The notes: a model not told the origin generated them from the sequence alone. DNA of 64,000 nt from Diplolepis rosae (GCA_030998225.1 JAPYXD010000704.1:10478001-10542000); one strand, 5' to 3'. Positions 46,286 through 57,190 are shown, numbered from the stretch's first letter. Numbers and translations: made by a program.

Positions 46286-46546
46286 ACCCTAAAAAGAGTG
46301 TTCGTAAATTCCGAAAAATATTGTCGGAATATCCTAAAATATTTTCGTCAAAGGGCCTTTGGGGCCTAAATTCGGTTTATTAGCAACGACGTTCGAATAT
46401 TCCGAAAATGAATTTCGGAATTTCATTTGCGGAATATTCGAACGTCGTTGCTAATAAACCGAATTTAGGCCCCAAAGGCCCTTTGACGAAAATATTTTAG
46501 GATATTCCGACAATATTTTTCGGAATTTACGAACGCTCTTTTCAGC
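46286..46546. mobile_element. Near-perfect hairpin MITE (about 115 bp arms)
   Basis: The left arm from AAAAGAGTGTTCGTAAATTCC and the right arm to GGAATTTACGAACGCTCTTTT differ at only a few positions, through CGTCAAAGGGCCTTTGGGGCC and AGCAACGACGTTCGAATATTCC. The spacer is about 30 bases. Recent or strongly constrained. Confidence 0.9.
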
Positions 46547-47297
46547 GTGTCGGCGAAGAACATTTTTCAGATGAATTTTACTATATTTATATGTCAGTGT
46601 ACGAAAAAGTACCTAATAATTATTGTAAAGTGTAAATTACGTAATTTGAAATCTGCACAAGAGATGTTCAAGTTTTTCAGAAAAAAATTAGAAAGTAGAA
46701 TATTAAAAAGAGAAATTTACACGCCTATATCGTAATTCAGTGCGCCCTAAGCGATTTTTAAACTGACATAGCATTGTGAAATTAATTTATGCACAGAGTG
46801 TGCCGACGAATATTTTATCTAATGCTCATACATAACTTTAGCTGACAAAAAGAACAATTTAAATTGTAACATGGCTCATACTTGATAATGTTTTAATTGA
46901 TTCTTCAAAGTTGAATATTATGTGTGAAAAAACCTTCATACATGTCTAATTGTAAGTGTGAAGTAACTATTTTATATTATAATATGTAATGGGCAATATA
47001 ATTAAAATTCTTTTTATTGTGAATAAATAATGATTAATAAAATGATAAATTTCGCTCTTTAAAACTATCATCCCGTTTGAAGTATTTTCTTCCTAAGAGA
47101 TATTTTTAACCGGATAGACGCACGTGATGTACTTCACATAATCTTTCACGTGGTTTGTTCCAAAATTCTCGTTAAACGTGTACGTGAAATTCCACGTCGT
47201 TATTTCATTTGAGATTTATTTTTTGTAATTGAATGATAAATTTATAGATAAGATTTGCCATAGGGAAAAATAATAAAGGATATTAGAAACTGAAGCG
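46547..47297. other. AT-rich DNA without recognised feature
   Basis: No support for a gene. Confidence 0.35.
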
Positions 47298-47299
47298 TA

Positions 47300-47730
47300 G
47301 TCTCTAAACCTGAATCAGTGAAGTAGTCACTGATTATATCAGTGAAAATATATCAACTGATGAATCAGTGCCCTGCTTTGATTTTACTGAGGAATCAGTG
47401 AACGCGTCACGTGAACATAACTCTTGAATTCGCGAATTCAAAACTTTCATCTACACTTTACTGATTTATCGTCCCTTAAAAATAATAATAATTACGTAAT
47501 TTCGTTTTAGTGCTGTTTAGCCTAAAATAAACGAGTTCATCGATCGTTAAAATATATTGCTGGTTTTATTACTCCAACTGAAGCTTTCACTGATTCAATA
47601 AGTGAGTTCAATCTATTTCACTGATTCATCAGTCGAATTTCACTAATTCTCAGTGAAAGACTTATAGCTGCTGCCATCAGTGAATAATCACTGCGAATCA
47701 GTGGCCGTTCACTGATTCAGGTTTAGAGAG
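47300..47730 (+). mobile_element. Family B MITE (B5), TA target
   Basis: GTCTCTAAACCTGAATCAGTG to CAGGTTTAGAGAG, TA on both sides. Very close to B2 but with a shorter (AAT)n tract. Confidence 0.9.
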
Positions 47731-47879
47731 TAGGTCTTGATTCTTCGTATGGTGCGTGTGGAAATTCGAATGAGATATGATTTGAAACAAATTCATTCAC
47801 TTCATTTGGATTATTTGCATTTTAAAATATTGTTGCAATGGTAACGATCGAAATAAATGCTGTAATTTATGTTCAACAA

Positions 47880-48178
47880 ATGTCTTATTTATTTTGCAAG
47901 GGTGAGTGCGGTACTGGCGTAGTGCTGGCATAAGCACGGCCTACCATTGGTGCGACTCCGAAAGGTAACTTGGCTGGAATTTGTCCATCGGTACTGGCGC
48001 GGTACTGGAAATCGGTACCATGCCAGCACTGAAATCTGTACTGGTTCAGTACTGGCATTACTCCGAAGTCGGTTGTTAGCCGACTCTTGGTCTCAGGACT
48101 GGGGCTGTACCATGCCAGTAATTCGCCAATCCTCGGCCCGGTACCAACTGTCCAGTACAGGCATGTCTCTTGGGCATG
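47880..48178. repeat. GC-rich block of reiterated GGTACTGG words
   Basis: GGTACTGG, CCAGTAC and GGCATG words recur in both orientations over about 300 bp. The composition is much richer in GC than the flanks. The 98- and 80-codon frames across it arise from this composition. Ends are uncertain; an F element begins at 48190. Confidence 0.6.
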
Positions 48179-48189
48179 CATTTATTTAA

Positions 48190-49060
48190 GGCCATGGGCC
48201 ATACAGGTCACGTGACCATTTCAGTTACTGGCTATCGATTTTTTCTCCGTCCTCTCTAAATCGGAATCAGTCAAAATCTACTGATTATCAATGAAATTTG
48301 ACTACTTCAAATAGCTCAACAGAGGTTACTGTGAATCAGTCAATTTTCACCGATTAAGCCAGTGAAAATTAGTTGATTTAATAGTGAAAAATATATTTTC
48401 ACTGATTACTGCAGTGAAAATTGATTGATTTAACAGTGAAAAATACTTCTTCCACTGATGAATCAGTGAAAGGGCGAATCACTGATTAAATCAGTGAAAA
48501 TTTGACTGATTTAGATTTAGAGAGTATATAAAATTTTAAATCAAAATAAATCGGTCAAAATTCAGGAAATGATAAATAATGGCTTATCGATGCAATAAAT
48601 TAATACATTAAACACATTAAATATATAATTTTTCCTATTTTATTAATAATACCAACTGTTTTGAATTCTGCTTCACTGGTCTGAAACTGTCGGTAATATA
48701 CTCTGCAAATTTGCTGAATTTACTCATTTTATCAAAATTTTTTTGTATCATTATGAATATCCAAAACATAACAGTCCTGTTTAAGTAATTTTTTATCCCT
48801 TTCACAAAATTTCAAGACGATATTTCATTTTCCATGGAAATGCAGTTACAGATTTGTAATTGCCGATAACACTTCAGTTTTACATTTTAGAAATAAAAAA
48901 ATTGCAGTATTTTCACTAAAACGAAGTTAAAAGACGTCCCTTATTATCTCTTGATACATTTATTGAATTTTGAGAAAGATACTTTTTACACAAAAAAAGT
49001 TATCTTAGATAGTTGAATTAACATATAATTTTCGTCATGTGAATAATCCGTGGAACATTA
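48190..49060. mobile_element. Long family F copy (F5), interrupted by A8
   Basis: TTAA (48186-48189) then GGCCATGGGCCATACAGGTC. F right-arm blocks (ACGAAGTTAAAAGACGTCCC, AAAGTTATCTTAGATAG) run to ATAATCCGTGGAACATT. The middle is not shared with other copies. Confidence 0.5.
48252..48524 (+). mobile_element. Family A MITE (A8)
   Basis: CTCTCTAAATCGGAATCAGTC to TAGATTTAGAGAG. Right flank TA, left flank TC. Confidence 0.9.
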
Positions 49061-49164
49061 TTTCAAAATAATAAAAAATTTTATTTAAATTTTACCATTA
49101 AAAAAAAATATTTTTGAGTAATTTCATTTCTCGATTTTTTACATTGAGGTTCTTTAATATTTTT

Positions 49165-49177
49165 GAACGTTCTAGAA
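49165..49177. promoter_or_regulatory. Perfect three-unit heat-shock element
   Basis: GAACGTTCTAGAA fits GAAnnTTCnnGAA exactly. It lies 80 bases from a TATA-like box and beside the promoter-like block at 49240-49545. A single match could be chance in 64 kb. Confidence 0.35.
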
Positions 49178-49239
49178 ATGTGTATTTTCCCCTTAAAGTT
49201 ATGGCATATTCAAATATTACGCGTACAGCTTTGCATAGC

Positions 49240-49545
49240 TGTCTCCTGCCTGCAGCAGCCTATTTATAAATTGCAAGAATGTACTAATAAGAAAAGAGAA
49301 AAGCAAGTGCATTCCGCAAAAGAAACGAGAGAACCGTTTGGATTGAGATCTCATTGGCGTAGACAGGGCTCAGAAGTTCAGATAGCGTTCGTGACGTCAG
49401 AGGAGGGATCGACCGTTCGAGCCTCCAGAAACGACCAATCAGAACGCACCTTCGATCCCTTCGTTCCGCGAGTCGTGAGCAGAATCGTTGCATCACCTTT
49501 ATACAATTTTCGTCACTTTGCATGACGTTGCACAAAACGCGCCTT
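49240..49545. promoter_or_regulatory. Promoter-like GC-balanced block
   Basis: CTATTTATA at 49260-49268 reads TATAAATAG on the minus strand. It also holds a consensus CRE TGACGTCA (49392-49399), CCAAT (49435-49439), ATTGG (49353-49357) and TGACGTTGCACAA. Composition is distinct from the AT-rich flanks and no repeat family matches. Direction is uncertain; the TATA box suggests minus-strand transcription. The 120- and 83-codon frames overlap on opposite strands and are not convincing genes. Confidence 0.45.
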
Positions 49546-49769
49546 TTTCATCTCAGCTTTTAAGATTTCTATTTCTTTTGTAATTAAAAGACTCATTATT
49601 ATTCTCTCTTATCATACTGACGTTTCAGAAATGTCGAAGCATTTATGGAAAGATAAACATAGTCAATGTGCTCGAATCAACATTTTTTTCATAAGAGATA
49701 AACAAATAGGATTTTTAACTAATCAATTCACTAGTTATCTACTATATGTCATCCTTCTTTCATAATTAA

Positions 49770-49990
49770 GGGCATGTGATACTTGAGAAAAGTAGAAAGT
49801 TCATGTGAACTGTTTCTACATGTTTGTGTCCAAAATACATTTAATTTTGTTTTCAAAATTTGGGAAATTATGGAGATGATAAAAACAGACGTAGATGGAC
49901 TACTTTTAGTTTTTATAATAAAACAAAAATTCCGATATATTTTGTTAAAATTGAATTTGTTTTTTATTTCCTGAAACACGTAACTGGAGT
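49770..49990. mobile_element. Family S element fragment (S3), TTAA end
   Basis: TTAA (49766-49769) then GGGCATGTGATACTTGAG, CTACATGTTTGTGTCCAAAATACA and GACGTAGATGGACTAC, the mirror of the S2 right arm. The other arm is absent. Confidence 0.7.
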
Positions 49991-50120
49991 TTTATTCAGT
50001 TACAATTTCGTAAAATTAAGGGATTTCATCACCTTTTCATTTTCAAAAAATAATTTCTTTTTTATTGCATAAAAAGGTCCCCTAGGGCCCTAAGGAATGA
50101 TGCCCAATAGGATGGATGTA

Positions 50121-50364
50121 CTCTCTAAATCTGAATCATTCAAAATCTACTAATTATCAGTTAAATTTGATTGATACAAATAGCTAAAAAGAGGTAACTG
50201 TGAATCAGTCAAATTTCACCGATTCAACCAGTGAAAATTAACTGGTTTAATAGTGAAAAATATATTTTCACTGTTGAATCAGTGAAAAAAAACTGATTTA
50301 ACCGTGGAAAATATTTTTTTATTGATTTAATCAGTGAAAATTTGACTGATTCAGATTTAGAGAG
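50121..50364 (+). mobile_element. Family A MITE (A9), TA target
   Basis: CTCTCTAAATCTGAATCATTC to CAGATTTAGAGAG, TA on both sides. Confidence 0.9.
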
Positions 50365-50373
50365 TATGAAGCA

Positions 50374-50790
50374 GGCATAGCAGATTAGAGATATATCAAA
50401 ATTATAGTTCTTTTTTACGTTATTAAAACTTTGAATGCGTTTTTCTCGAAACTGACTTTTTCAAATCGGCAACACACGCCATTTAAACAATTTTCAACCG
50501 ATTGACACGAATCTCGTTTTAAATAAAAAATTATTTACTTATCTAGTGGAGTACCTACGATTTTCGAGATTGGTTGACAATTGTATATTTGTTTAACAAA
50601 TTAAAGTTACTTTTTTGGGGGAAAATCGAGTGTTACATTCAAATGCTCACCATTTTTGCAAAATTTAATATTTTTTTATAATCTTGGGTACTTCACTGGG
50701 CAATCTTATAAATATTAGGAAAAATTTTTTTTGTTCCAGGTGCAAATTTCAATTTTAATTGCTTTACGTTTTGTTATCTATGCCTGATAA
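50374..50790. mobile_element. Possible element with CAGGCATAG short inverted ends
   Basis: CAGGCATAGCAGATTAG at the left mirrors TTATCTATGCCTG at the right. The interior (TTTTTCTCGAAACTGAC, CGATTTTCGAGATTGG) is unlike other families. No target duplication seen. Confidence 0.35.
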
Positions 50791-50865
50791 TAAATCTTAA
50801 AAATGACACTATTTTTGGAGGCTGAAAGGTGATGAAACCCCTTATGATAGAATTTCAAAAAAATA

Positions 50866-50926
50866 CGTTACCTTTGTAATACTTTGTAATAAAAATTTTG
50901 TAAATTTCCGAAAATTTTTAACAGTA
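50866..50926 (-). repeat. Family K terminal fragment
   Basis: GTTACCTTTGTAATACTTTG to TCCGAAAATTTTTAACAGT is the inverse of the first 60 bases of K1. Confidence 0.6.
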
Positions 50927-51356
50927 AATATATGTGCATCTTAGATACAACCATATACTTAAATTATTGATACTGAAATATATAATATTAAATCAAAATT
51001 ATAATGGAAAGAAAAAACAAAAAAAAAACAAAACAAGGTGTTGCTGAATTCGAGCTAAAAAAGTTACCTAGTTTCGTGGGAATGTCACATATGTAGATGT
51101 GCAAGGCGACAATCTCAGTGACAATAGCTTGAAACTTAATCATTTGCAATTATCTCTCTTTTAGAGATATGACTGCGTGTCGCATAAATTTAAGATACTA
51201 GACTAAAGATACTGATTGCTACTTTAGAAAATTTCAAATATGTACCTCATCGATCCTACTTTCTTTTATGAATTCTGTATGAAGAAATTGCTTGAATATA
51301 ATAATATAAAAATATTGCTGTTCTAGACAATCATTAACATATTATAAGTATAAATA

Positions 51357-51839
51357 TCAAAAATAGATAATTTTTCTTTTAAGAATAGCAATATTATTAT
51401 TAAATGGATCATTTGAAAGAGAAAAGATTATTTTTCAAGAAAAAAATTTGAAACACAGGAAAATAATTTTATTAATAAATTTTTTAAAATGGTGCGATTT
51501 TAATAAAGCACGGGTTATTTTTTCAGGGAATAGATTCTCTACAACTTTACTGTTTCCAATTTTTGAAAATGAATTCTTTAATAGCTGAAAGCATTAAAAA
51601 ACAATTTTTTAAAACAAAATTTGTATACATAATTTGCTGAATTTAATAATAATTGATATATTTTCAAAAATTGGAAACCGTCAAGTTGTAGAGAATCTTT
51701 TTGCTGAAAAAATGATCCGTGATTCATTAGAGTTGCATCATTTTTTAAAATTTTCCTCGAAGAGATAAAAAAAAAAGTTTCGTAAAAAATAAATTTATTA
51801 ATAAAATCATTTTTCTGTGTTTCAAATTTTCAAATTACC
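51357..51839. mobile_element. Family E fragment (E4)
   Basis: AAAAATAGATAATTTTTCTTTTAAG to TTTCAAATTACCTTAAG contains most of both E arms (CTACAACTTTACTGTTTCC versus GGAAACCGTCAAGTTGTAG), with both outer ends damaged. Confidence 0.7.
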
Positions 51840-52205
51840 TTAAGACTCATTATTCATGATTTAGACGTATATTTTTATTAATTAAATGCTTTTAATATTT
51901 TTTTGCGTGCAGTAATGTTGAAGATGATGCAAAGATACTGGGGGGTTAGTAACAGAATTTCAGTTAACAGGTAACCACTATGTCATCATGTTTCTCCCTA
52001 GGGATTCTAGGTGGGGTAATGCTTTTACCTCCTCGCAGAAGAGTAAAAATCGAGGGAGGAAACTGGTTTCCCGCCCTCATTTTACTGAGGATGATGAAAA
52101 TCGTAGTTTCACAAATATTAAAAATTTGATTGAAAATTAAAAAATGAATTATCAACTCTCAAAATTAATATTTCAAAAACAAAAGAGTTGCACGAGAACG
52201 CATCA

Positions 52206-52535
52206 CTCTCAGAAAAAATATTTGATTGAATCAAAGAAAATGATTTGTTAGAAAGGCTTTTTTTGATTCAAGCAAAAGATTCCTTTGAATTAAATAAAAT
52301 TTGTTTAATTAAAACAAAATATCTTTAGAACACATAAATATTTGTTTGAATCAAATAAATTTTTCTTCAAAACAAAGAAATTAATGCATTGATATATGAT
52401 CAAAGATATAATTTGTTTGATTTAAGGCAGAAATTGATATGGTTTGAAAAAATTTTTATTTAGTTCAAAGATACTTTGTTTGAATCAAACAAATAATATT
52501 CTTTGATTCAATCAAATCTTTTTTCTGAGTCCATG
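52206..52535. mobile_element. Family L MITE (L1)
   Basis: CTCAGAAAAAATATTTGATTG to CAATCAAATCTTTTTTCTGAG, filled with TTTGATT/AATCAAA words. The first half is almost identical to L2. Confidence 0.8.
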
Positions 52536-52919
52536 CTTTTGGAGCAAGGTAGCTTTTCTTTTTTAAATAACTTTCTTTTTCATTTTCAAACAGCCGATTA
52601 TAAACGATTCTTCAAGCTTTTCAATAGTTCTCACCGAAAGCTCGCAATAAAATAAAAGATTTAATTACATGAAAGAAAATAATTTGTTTAACCCATCGTA
52701 GGTACAGGTGTTCCAAAAGGGACATGGCGAAAATTTCAAGTGAAATATTTTCATCGGAATACATTGTTATAAATAAACAATCGCTAAAAAAACTGCTGCA
52801 AAACCTATTGGGACATAAAATAGGATCCCCAAAGAGTATTTCAAAATATCGAGAGATTTTATAAGACCTTTTTCATGAAAAAATAAGTGCCTGGACTTTT
52901 TGGGCCATGTGTATACCCA

Positions 52920-53192
52920 CTCTCTAAATCTGAATCAGTCGAATTTTCACTGATTGAATCAGTAATTTGCCTTTTCAATGATTCATCAGTGCAAAAATAT
53001 TTTTCACTGACAAATTAGTTAATTTTCACTGATTAAATCAATGAAAACAATATTTTTCACTGTTAAATCAGTTGATTTCCACTGAATAAATCAGTGAAAT
53101 TTGACTGATTTACAGTAAACTCTTTTTAGCTATTTGAATCAGTGAAATTTCATTGATAATCAGTAGATTTTGACTGATTCAGATTTAGAGAG
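52920..53192 (-). mobile_element. Family A MITE (A10), CA on both sides
   Basis: CTCTCTAAATCTGAATCAGTC to CAGATTTAGAGAG. The flanking dinucleotide is CA at 52918-52919 and 53193-53194, instead of TA. Confidence 0.9.
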
Positions 53193-53233
53193 CACGGTGC
53201 CAGTAAAAATACATGTACTTACGAAGGTTTTAA

Positions 53234-53560
53234 AGTTTTTTTTTGATTCAAGCAAAAGATTCCTTTGAATTAAATAAAATTTGTTTAATTCAAACAAAAT
53301 ATCTTTAGAACACATAAATATTTGTTTGAATCAAATAAATTTTTCTTCAAAACAAAGTAATTAATGCATTAAAAATATAATTTGTTTAATTTGTGACAGA
53401 AATTTATTTGATTTGAACAAATTTTTATTCGGTTCAAAGATAATTTGTTTAAATCAAACAAATTTTATTTCATTCAAATAAATAATTTCTTAAATCAAAG
53501 AAAATCTTTCAAACAAATAGTTTTCTTTGATTTAATCAAATGTTTTTTCTCAGGGTGAAA
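53234..53560. mobile_element. Family L MITE (L2), left end truncated
   Basis: TTTTTTTGATTCAAGCAAAAG to ATCAAATGTTTTTTCTCAG. About 135 bp are nearly identical to L1 (GAACACATAAATATTTGTTTG), then the two diverge. Confidence 0.8.
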
Positions 53561-53599
53561 TATTCCAAGAAATGAAGTAAATACATTTTTAGAGCAAGT

Positions 53600-54140
53600 A
53601 ATTGATAGAGTTCAAGGCTTCAAAGAAATGGATAGTCAACCAATAAAAATAGACCATTGCAAACTCCAAGTGTCATGACCTTAAAAGTTAATATCCTCCC
53701 CCTTTCGATTAAAAAATAAAAACATCTCCGTAAAAACTGACGAAATCCATTTTCCGCCTTTGATAAGCGGAACGTAAATTTTTGGCGGGATGATGCAATG
53801 CCGTTCACCCACAACTTGGAAAGATATATAATATCACGTGACCTCGTTGCCCTTGGATGGCGGACGAGCCTCCTTCTGTCAGTCTTGGCGCATTCACCGA
53901 TAAAACGTGGAATCACCGATTGTACAACGAAAAGGGGTTTGGGGGGGGTGGGTGTTTCAGGAAGCCGAGCAACCTTGGAGGTAGGGGAACTACCCATACT
54001 TGCCTCCACCACCTCCTTCAACGGGTTACCCCCGATTTGCCAATTCCATGTCCCCTCCAATTCCAACTCCATAACGTGGAGGTGCGCGTGGAGAAGGCGC
54101 CTCCACTTTAGTCACGATATAAAACTGGATTGGTGAGCAC
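53600..54140 (+). promoter_or_regulatory. GC-rich upstream region and TATA promoter of gene 3
   Basis: The region is non-repetitive and clearly GC-richer than the rest. It contains an E2F-like TTTGGCGGGA (53781-53790), a CACGTG E-box (53835-53840), a G-run (about 53938-53950), CATCACGTT-type palindromic GGCGCC, and TATAAAA at 54118-54124. Transcription would start near 54148. The 150-, 112- and 84-codon frames overlap on both strands and probably reflect base composition. Confidence 0.55.
54118..54124 (+). promoter_or_regulatory. TATA box of gene 3
   Basis: TATAAAA in GTCACGATATAAAACTGG, about 160 bases before the start codon at 54281. Confidence 0.5.
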
Positions 54141-54280
54141 GCGACAGCGCAGACGGATATCCACTTCCTAGACGAATTTAATAAATTGTCTCGATTTTTC
54201 AGAAACATTACTTTTTTCACTCAAGTTTCAAATAGTTGTGCTTCCGTGAAGAGTAATAACCGGTCCTGATTGGAGCAAAG

Positions 54281-54328
54281 ATGAAGGTGTCACCGACGTT
54301 GTGCACCACTGACACGATTAAACCCGAG
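54281..54328 (+). CDS. Candidate first coding exon of unrecognised gene 3
   Basis: ATG in a good context (GCAAAGATGA) opens MKVSPTLCTTDTIKPE, then the donor GAG|GTGAGC at 54329, phase 0. A TATA box lies about 160 bases upstream with a plausible 5' UTR between. The start at 54281 fits because the upstream frame closes. IKPE matches the sumoylation pattern (hydrophobic-K-x-E), which would suit a nuclear factor but is weak evidence. Later exons are not visible up to 64000, so the gene probably has a long first intron and continues beyond the window. Confidence 0.5.
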
Positions 54329-54978
54329 GTGAGCAACGAATTTTGAATGATGTGTGATGACAGTTGCGTTTTTTAATCGATAGTCGAGGGTTGAATGGGT
54401 TGATTGATTGATGAAGGTGATAAAAATCCGTTAAAGATGCTCAATTATTAAGAAAGGTGAAGTAATGAGCACGCCTTATGATGTGTGATTTTGCGCGAGG
54501 CATGAGGCTAGATTCAAAGGATCGTCGAATATTGACGTACGAGGAAAGAAGAAGAGAGTGGGAATATCAATATTTCAATTTTGCACTAAGTTAGAGTTCA
54601 TTTATGTTATATCTGAAATTCGAATCGAAGATCATAGGAACTTTCTGTTGAAAAACTGCTTAAATACGTCAGTGTTGCCGGCGTATCGTGGGGTGTAGCG
54701 AGAGAGAGAGGAGAGAGGATATCGGACCAGGTGCTCAAATCGATTTTCCTTCTCGAGGTGTCACGAGGGCATGGATTTCAACCTGGCATTATTCTCTCGT
54801 CGCGTCACACACCCCTTAACCTTGAAAACAACCTCCATTCAAATCTAGAACAACTTCAAGGTTCCCCTTCAGAAATGTAATTAATACTAGTGATATTCGT
54901 AAAACATATTGATGTTTAGAAGAAATTCGAAAATATTCGAGTCGAAAGATTCCAAAAAGGATGATTGTGAAGATTATA
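54329..54978 (+). other. Probable start of intron 1 of gene 3
   Basis: The sequence is less AT-rich than average and has a GA-rich stretch (AGCGAGAGAGAGAGG, about 54697-54720). No repeat copy recognised. Confidence 0.4.
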
Positions 54979-54981
54979 GTA

Positions 54982-55214
54982 GGGGAGACCGGGGCGGAAT
55001 GGGACACCGGGGTAAGAGGGTACGGTTTTTCACGTAAATTATCTGAATTTTAAGATTTATCTTTTTAGAGATGGGTAGAAAAAATGATCTTGCAATTATC
55101 AAGAAATGTTAAAAGTGTATAATATAATAAAAAGAATAATCTCAAAATCTATATGATTTACGTGAAAATAAACCGTACCGTCTTACCCCAGTGTCCCATT
55201 CTTCCCCGGTCTCC
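54982..55214. mobile_element. Family Q MITE with GGGGAGACCGGGG ends
   Basis: The inverted arms of about 60 bp begin GGGGAGACCGGGGCGGAATG, and the right side ends CATTCTTCCCCGGTCTCC. Arms share GGTACGGTTT and TTTACGTGAAA. Similar ends are widespread in insect MITEs; superfamily not assigned. Confidence 0.8.
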
Positions 55215-55215
55215 A

Positions 55216-56665
55216 TTATATTGTGCGACTAGGGAAAATAAATGTATCTTACGAGTGTGAAGCTTGATGCCCGAGCAAAGCGAGTTTAATAAAAACACGA
55301 GTAAAAGTAATGTTTTTCCCGCGTTAAACACGATTTTTTCTCTCTACTAGGGGGTCAACAAAAATATATTGTGCAACTAGGGAAAAAAAATTTATCTTAC
55401 GATTGTGACGCTTGATGCCCAAGAAAAGCGAGGTTAATAAAAAAACGATTAAAATTAGTGTTTTCCCCGCGTCAAACACGATTTTTTCTCTCTACTAGGG
55501 GGTCAACAAAAATATATTGTGCAAATAGGGAAAAAAAATGTATCTTACGAGTGTGAAGCTTGATGCCCGAGCAAAGCGAGTTTAATAAAAACACGAGTAA
55601 AAGTAATGTTTTTCCCGCGTCAAACACGATTTTTTCTCTCTACTAGGGGGTCAACAAAAATATATTGTGCAACTAGGAAAAATAAATGTATCTTACGAGT
55701 GTGAAGCTTGATGCCCGAGCAAAGCGAGTTTAATAAAAACACGAGTAAAAGTAATGTTTTTCCCACGTCAAACATGATTTTTTCTCTCTACTAGGGGGTC
55801 AAAAAAAATATATTGTGCAACTAGGAAAAAAAAATTTATTTTACGAGTGTGAAGTTTGATGCCCAAGAAAAGCAAGCGTAACAACCACGCTAGTAAAGTT
55901 TAGTATATTACATTACAAGGGGCGAAACAGAGCGATTGCATGAGTGTGAAATTTGCTGCCCGAGTGAAACGAGGACTGCAATCACACGAAATGCTTTCGC
56001 TGTGTTTTGTTTCGAGTAATGTATACTATTTTTCATGGCAACTCTTTTGAGAATCTGATTGGCTGTAACTGTGGAGCGGGTTGAAACAGCGACTTTCAAC
56101 CCTAGAGTTGAAAATCGTAGTTTCAACCCGCTCTACAGGTACCGAAAATCGGATTTTCAAAGGAGGCGCTATGAAAAATGTTTTTCCCGTCTTGCATACG
56201 AATTTTTTACTACTATGGGTCAAATATAGTATATTGTGCAACTAGGGAAAAAAAATTATTTTGCGAGTGTGAAGCTTGATGCCCGAGCAAAGCGAGGTTA
56301 ATAAAAACACGAGTAAAATTAATGTTTTTCCCGCGTCAAACACGATTTTTTTCTCTACTAGGAGGTAAAAAACTGTATATTGTTCAAGTAGGAAAACAAA
56401 TTTATTTTACTAGTCTGAAGTTTGATGCTCGAGCAAAGCGAGGTTAATAAAAAACGATTAAAATTAATGTTTTTCCCGCGTCAAACACGATTTTTTCTCT
56501 CTTCTAGGGGGTCAACAAAAATATATTGTGCAACTAGGGAAAAAAAATGTATCTTACGAGTGTGAAGCCTGATGCCCGAGCAAAGCGAGTTTAATAAAAA
56601 CACGAGTAAAAGTAATTTTTTTCCCGCGTCAAACACGATTTTTTCTCTCTACTAGGGGGTCATAA
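55216..56665 (+). repeat. Satellite-like tandem array, ~148 bp period
   Basis: ATATTGTGC recurs at 55218, 55366, 55514, 55662 and 55810 (exactly 148 bp apart), then at 56231, 56377 and 56523 (146 bp). Units contain GAAGCTTGATGCCCGAGCAAAG and TTTTTCCCGCGTCAAACACG. The middle section 55899-56230 is a diverged, longer unit with GGTTGAAACAGCGACTTTC and its inverse. The period is close to a nucleosome core length. Confidence 0.95.
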
Positions 56666-57018
56666 AAGGGATATATTTGCTTCGCACGTGGAAATAAAAT
56701 CCACTTTATGACCCGCTAGTAGAAAAATTTGATCATTTGTTAGATGATTAGAAATACATCTAGAAATATGATATTTTAAGTAAGGTGAGCCTCAACCAAC
56801 TTCAATCTTGAAGTCTGACCACTTGGATGTTATTTGCGGGATAATAAACTTTGATAATATACAAGAGCATTGCGCAAAAGGATAAAATATTCCTGAAAGT
56901 ACTTTTTGAAACTTTAACTCTAAAAGGAAGTCATAATACCACGTTTGGAATTGTTCAAACGTTATCCAGCGTGACAAAGGGAACAATAAAATCTTCTTTT
57001 GAAATTTTTTGGTCTTAA

Positions 57019-57190
57019 GGCTATGGATCAATCGGATCACGTGACTAAATTATGTATTAATTCCTTCATGTGTCATAACTTCTTTAATTTACAGAATATT
57101 TTTTTAAAAAATTGGAAAACGTAAGAAAATAAATTATAACACATCTGTAAATTTCTTTTTACTCAAAATTTTGAGAAAACGGGGATTGAA
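57019..57190 (+). mobile_element. Family F left half (F3)
   Basis: TTAA (57015-57018) then GGCTATGGATCAATCGGATC and CGTGACTAAATTATG as in F2. Interrupted by C3. The continuation resumes at about 59262. Confidence 0.75.

Noticed and set aside
47885..48189. 98- and 80-codon frames on opposite strands
   Set aside because: Both derive from the GC-rich GGTACTGG word block.
49163..49535. 120- and 83-codon overlapping frames
   Set aside because: They run in both directions through the promoter-like block, with no splice or homology support.
53620..54072. 150-codon minus-strand frame, the longest in the window
   Set aside because: Two plus-strand frames overlap it, the region is GC-rich and promoter-like, and no family is recognisable. 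Stops are simply scarcer at this composition.
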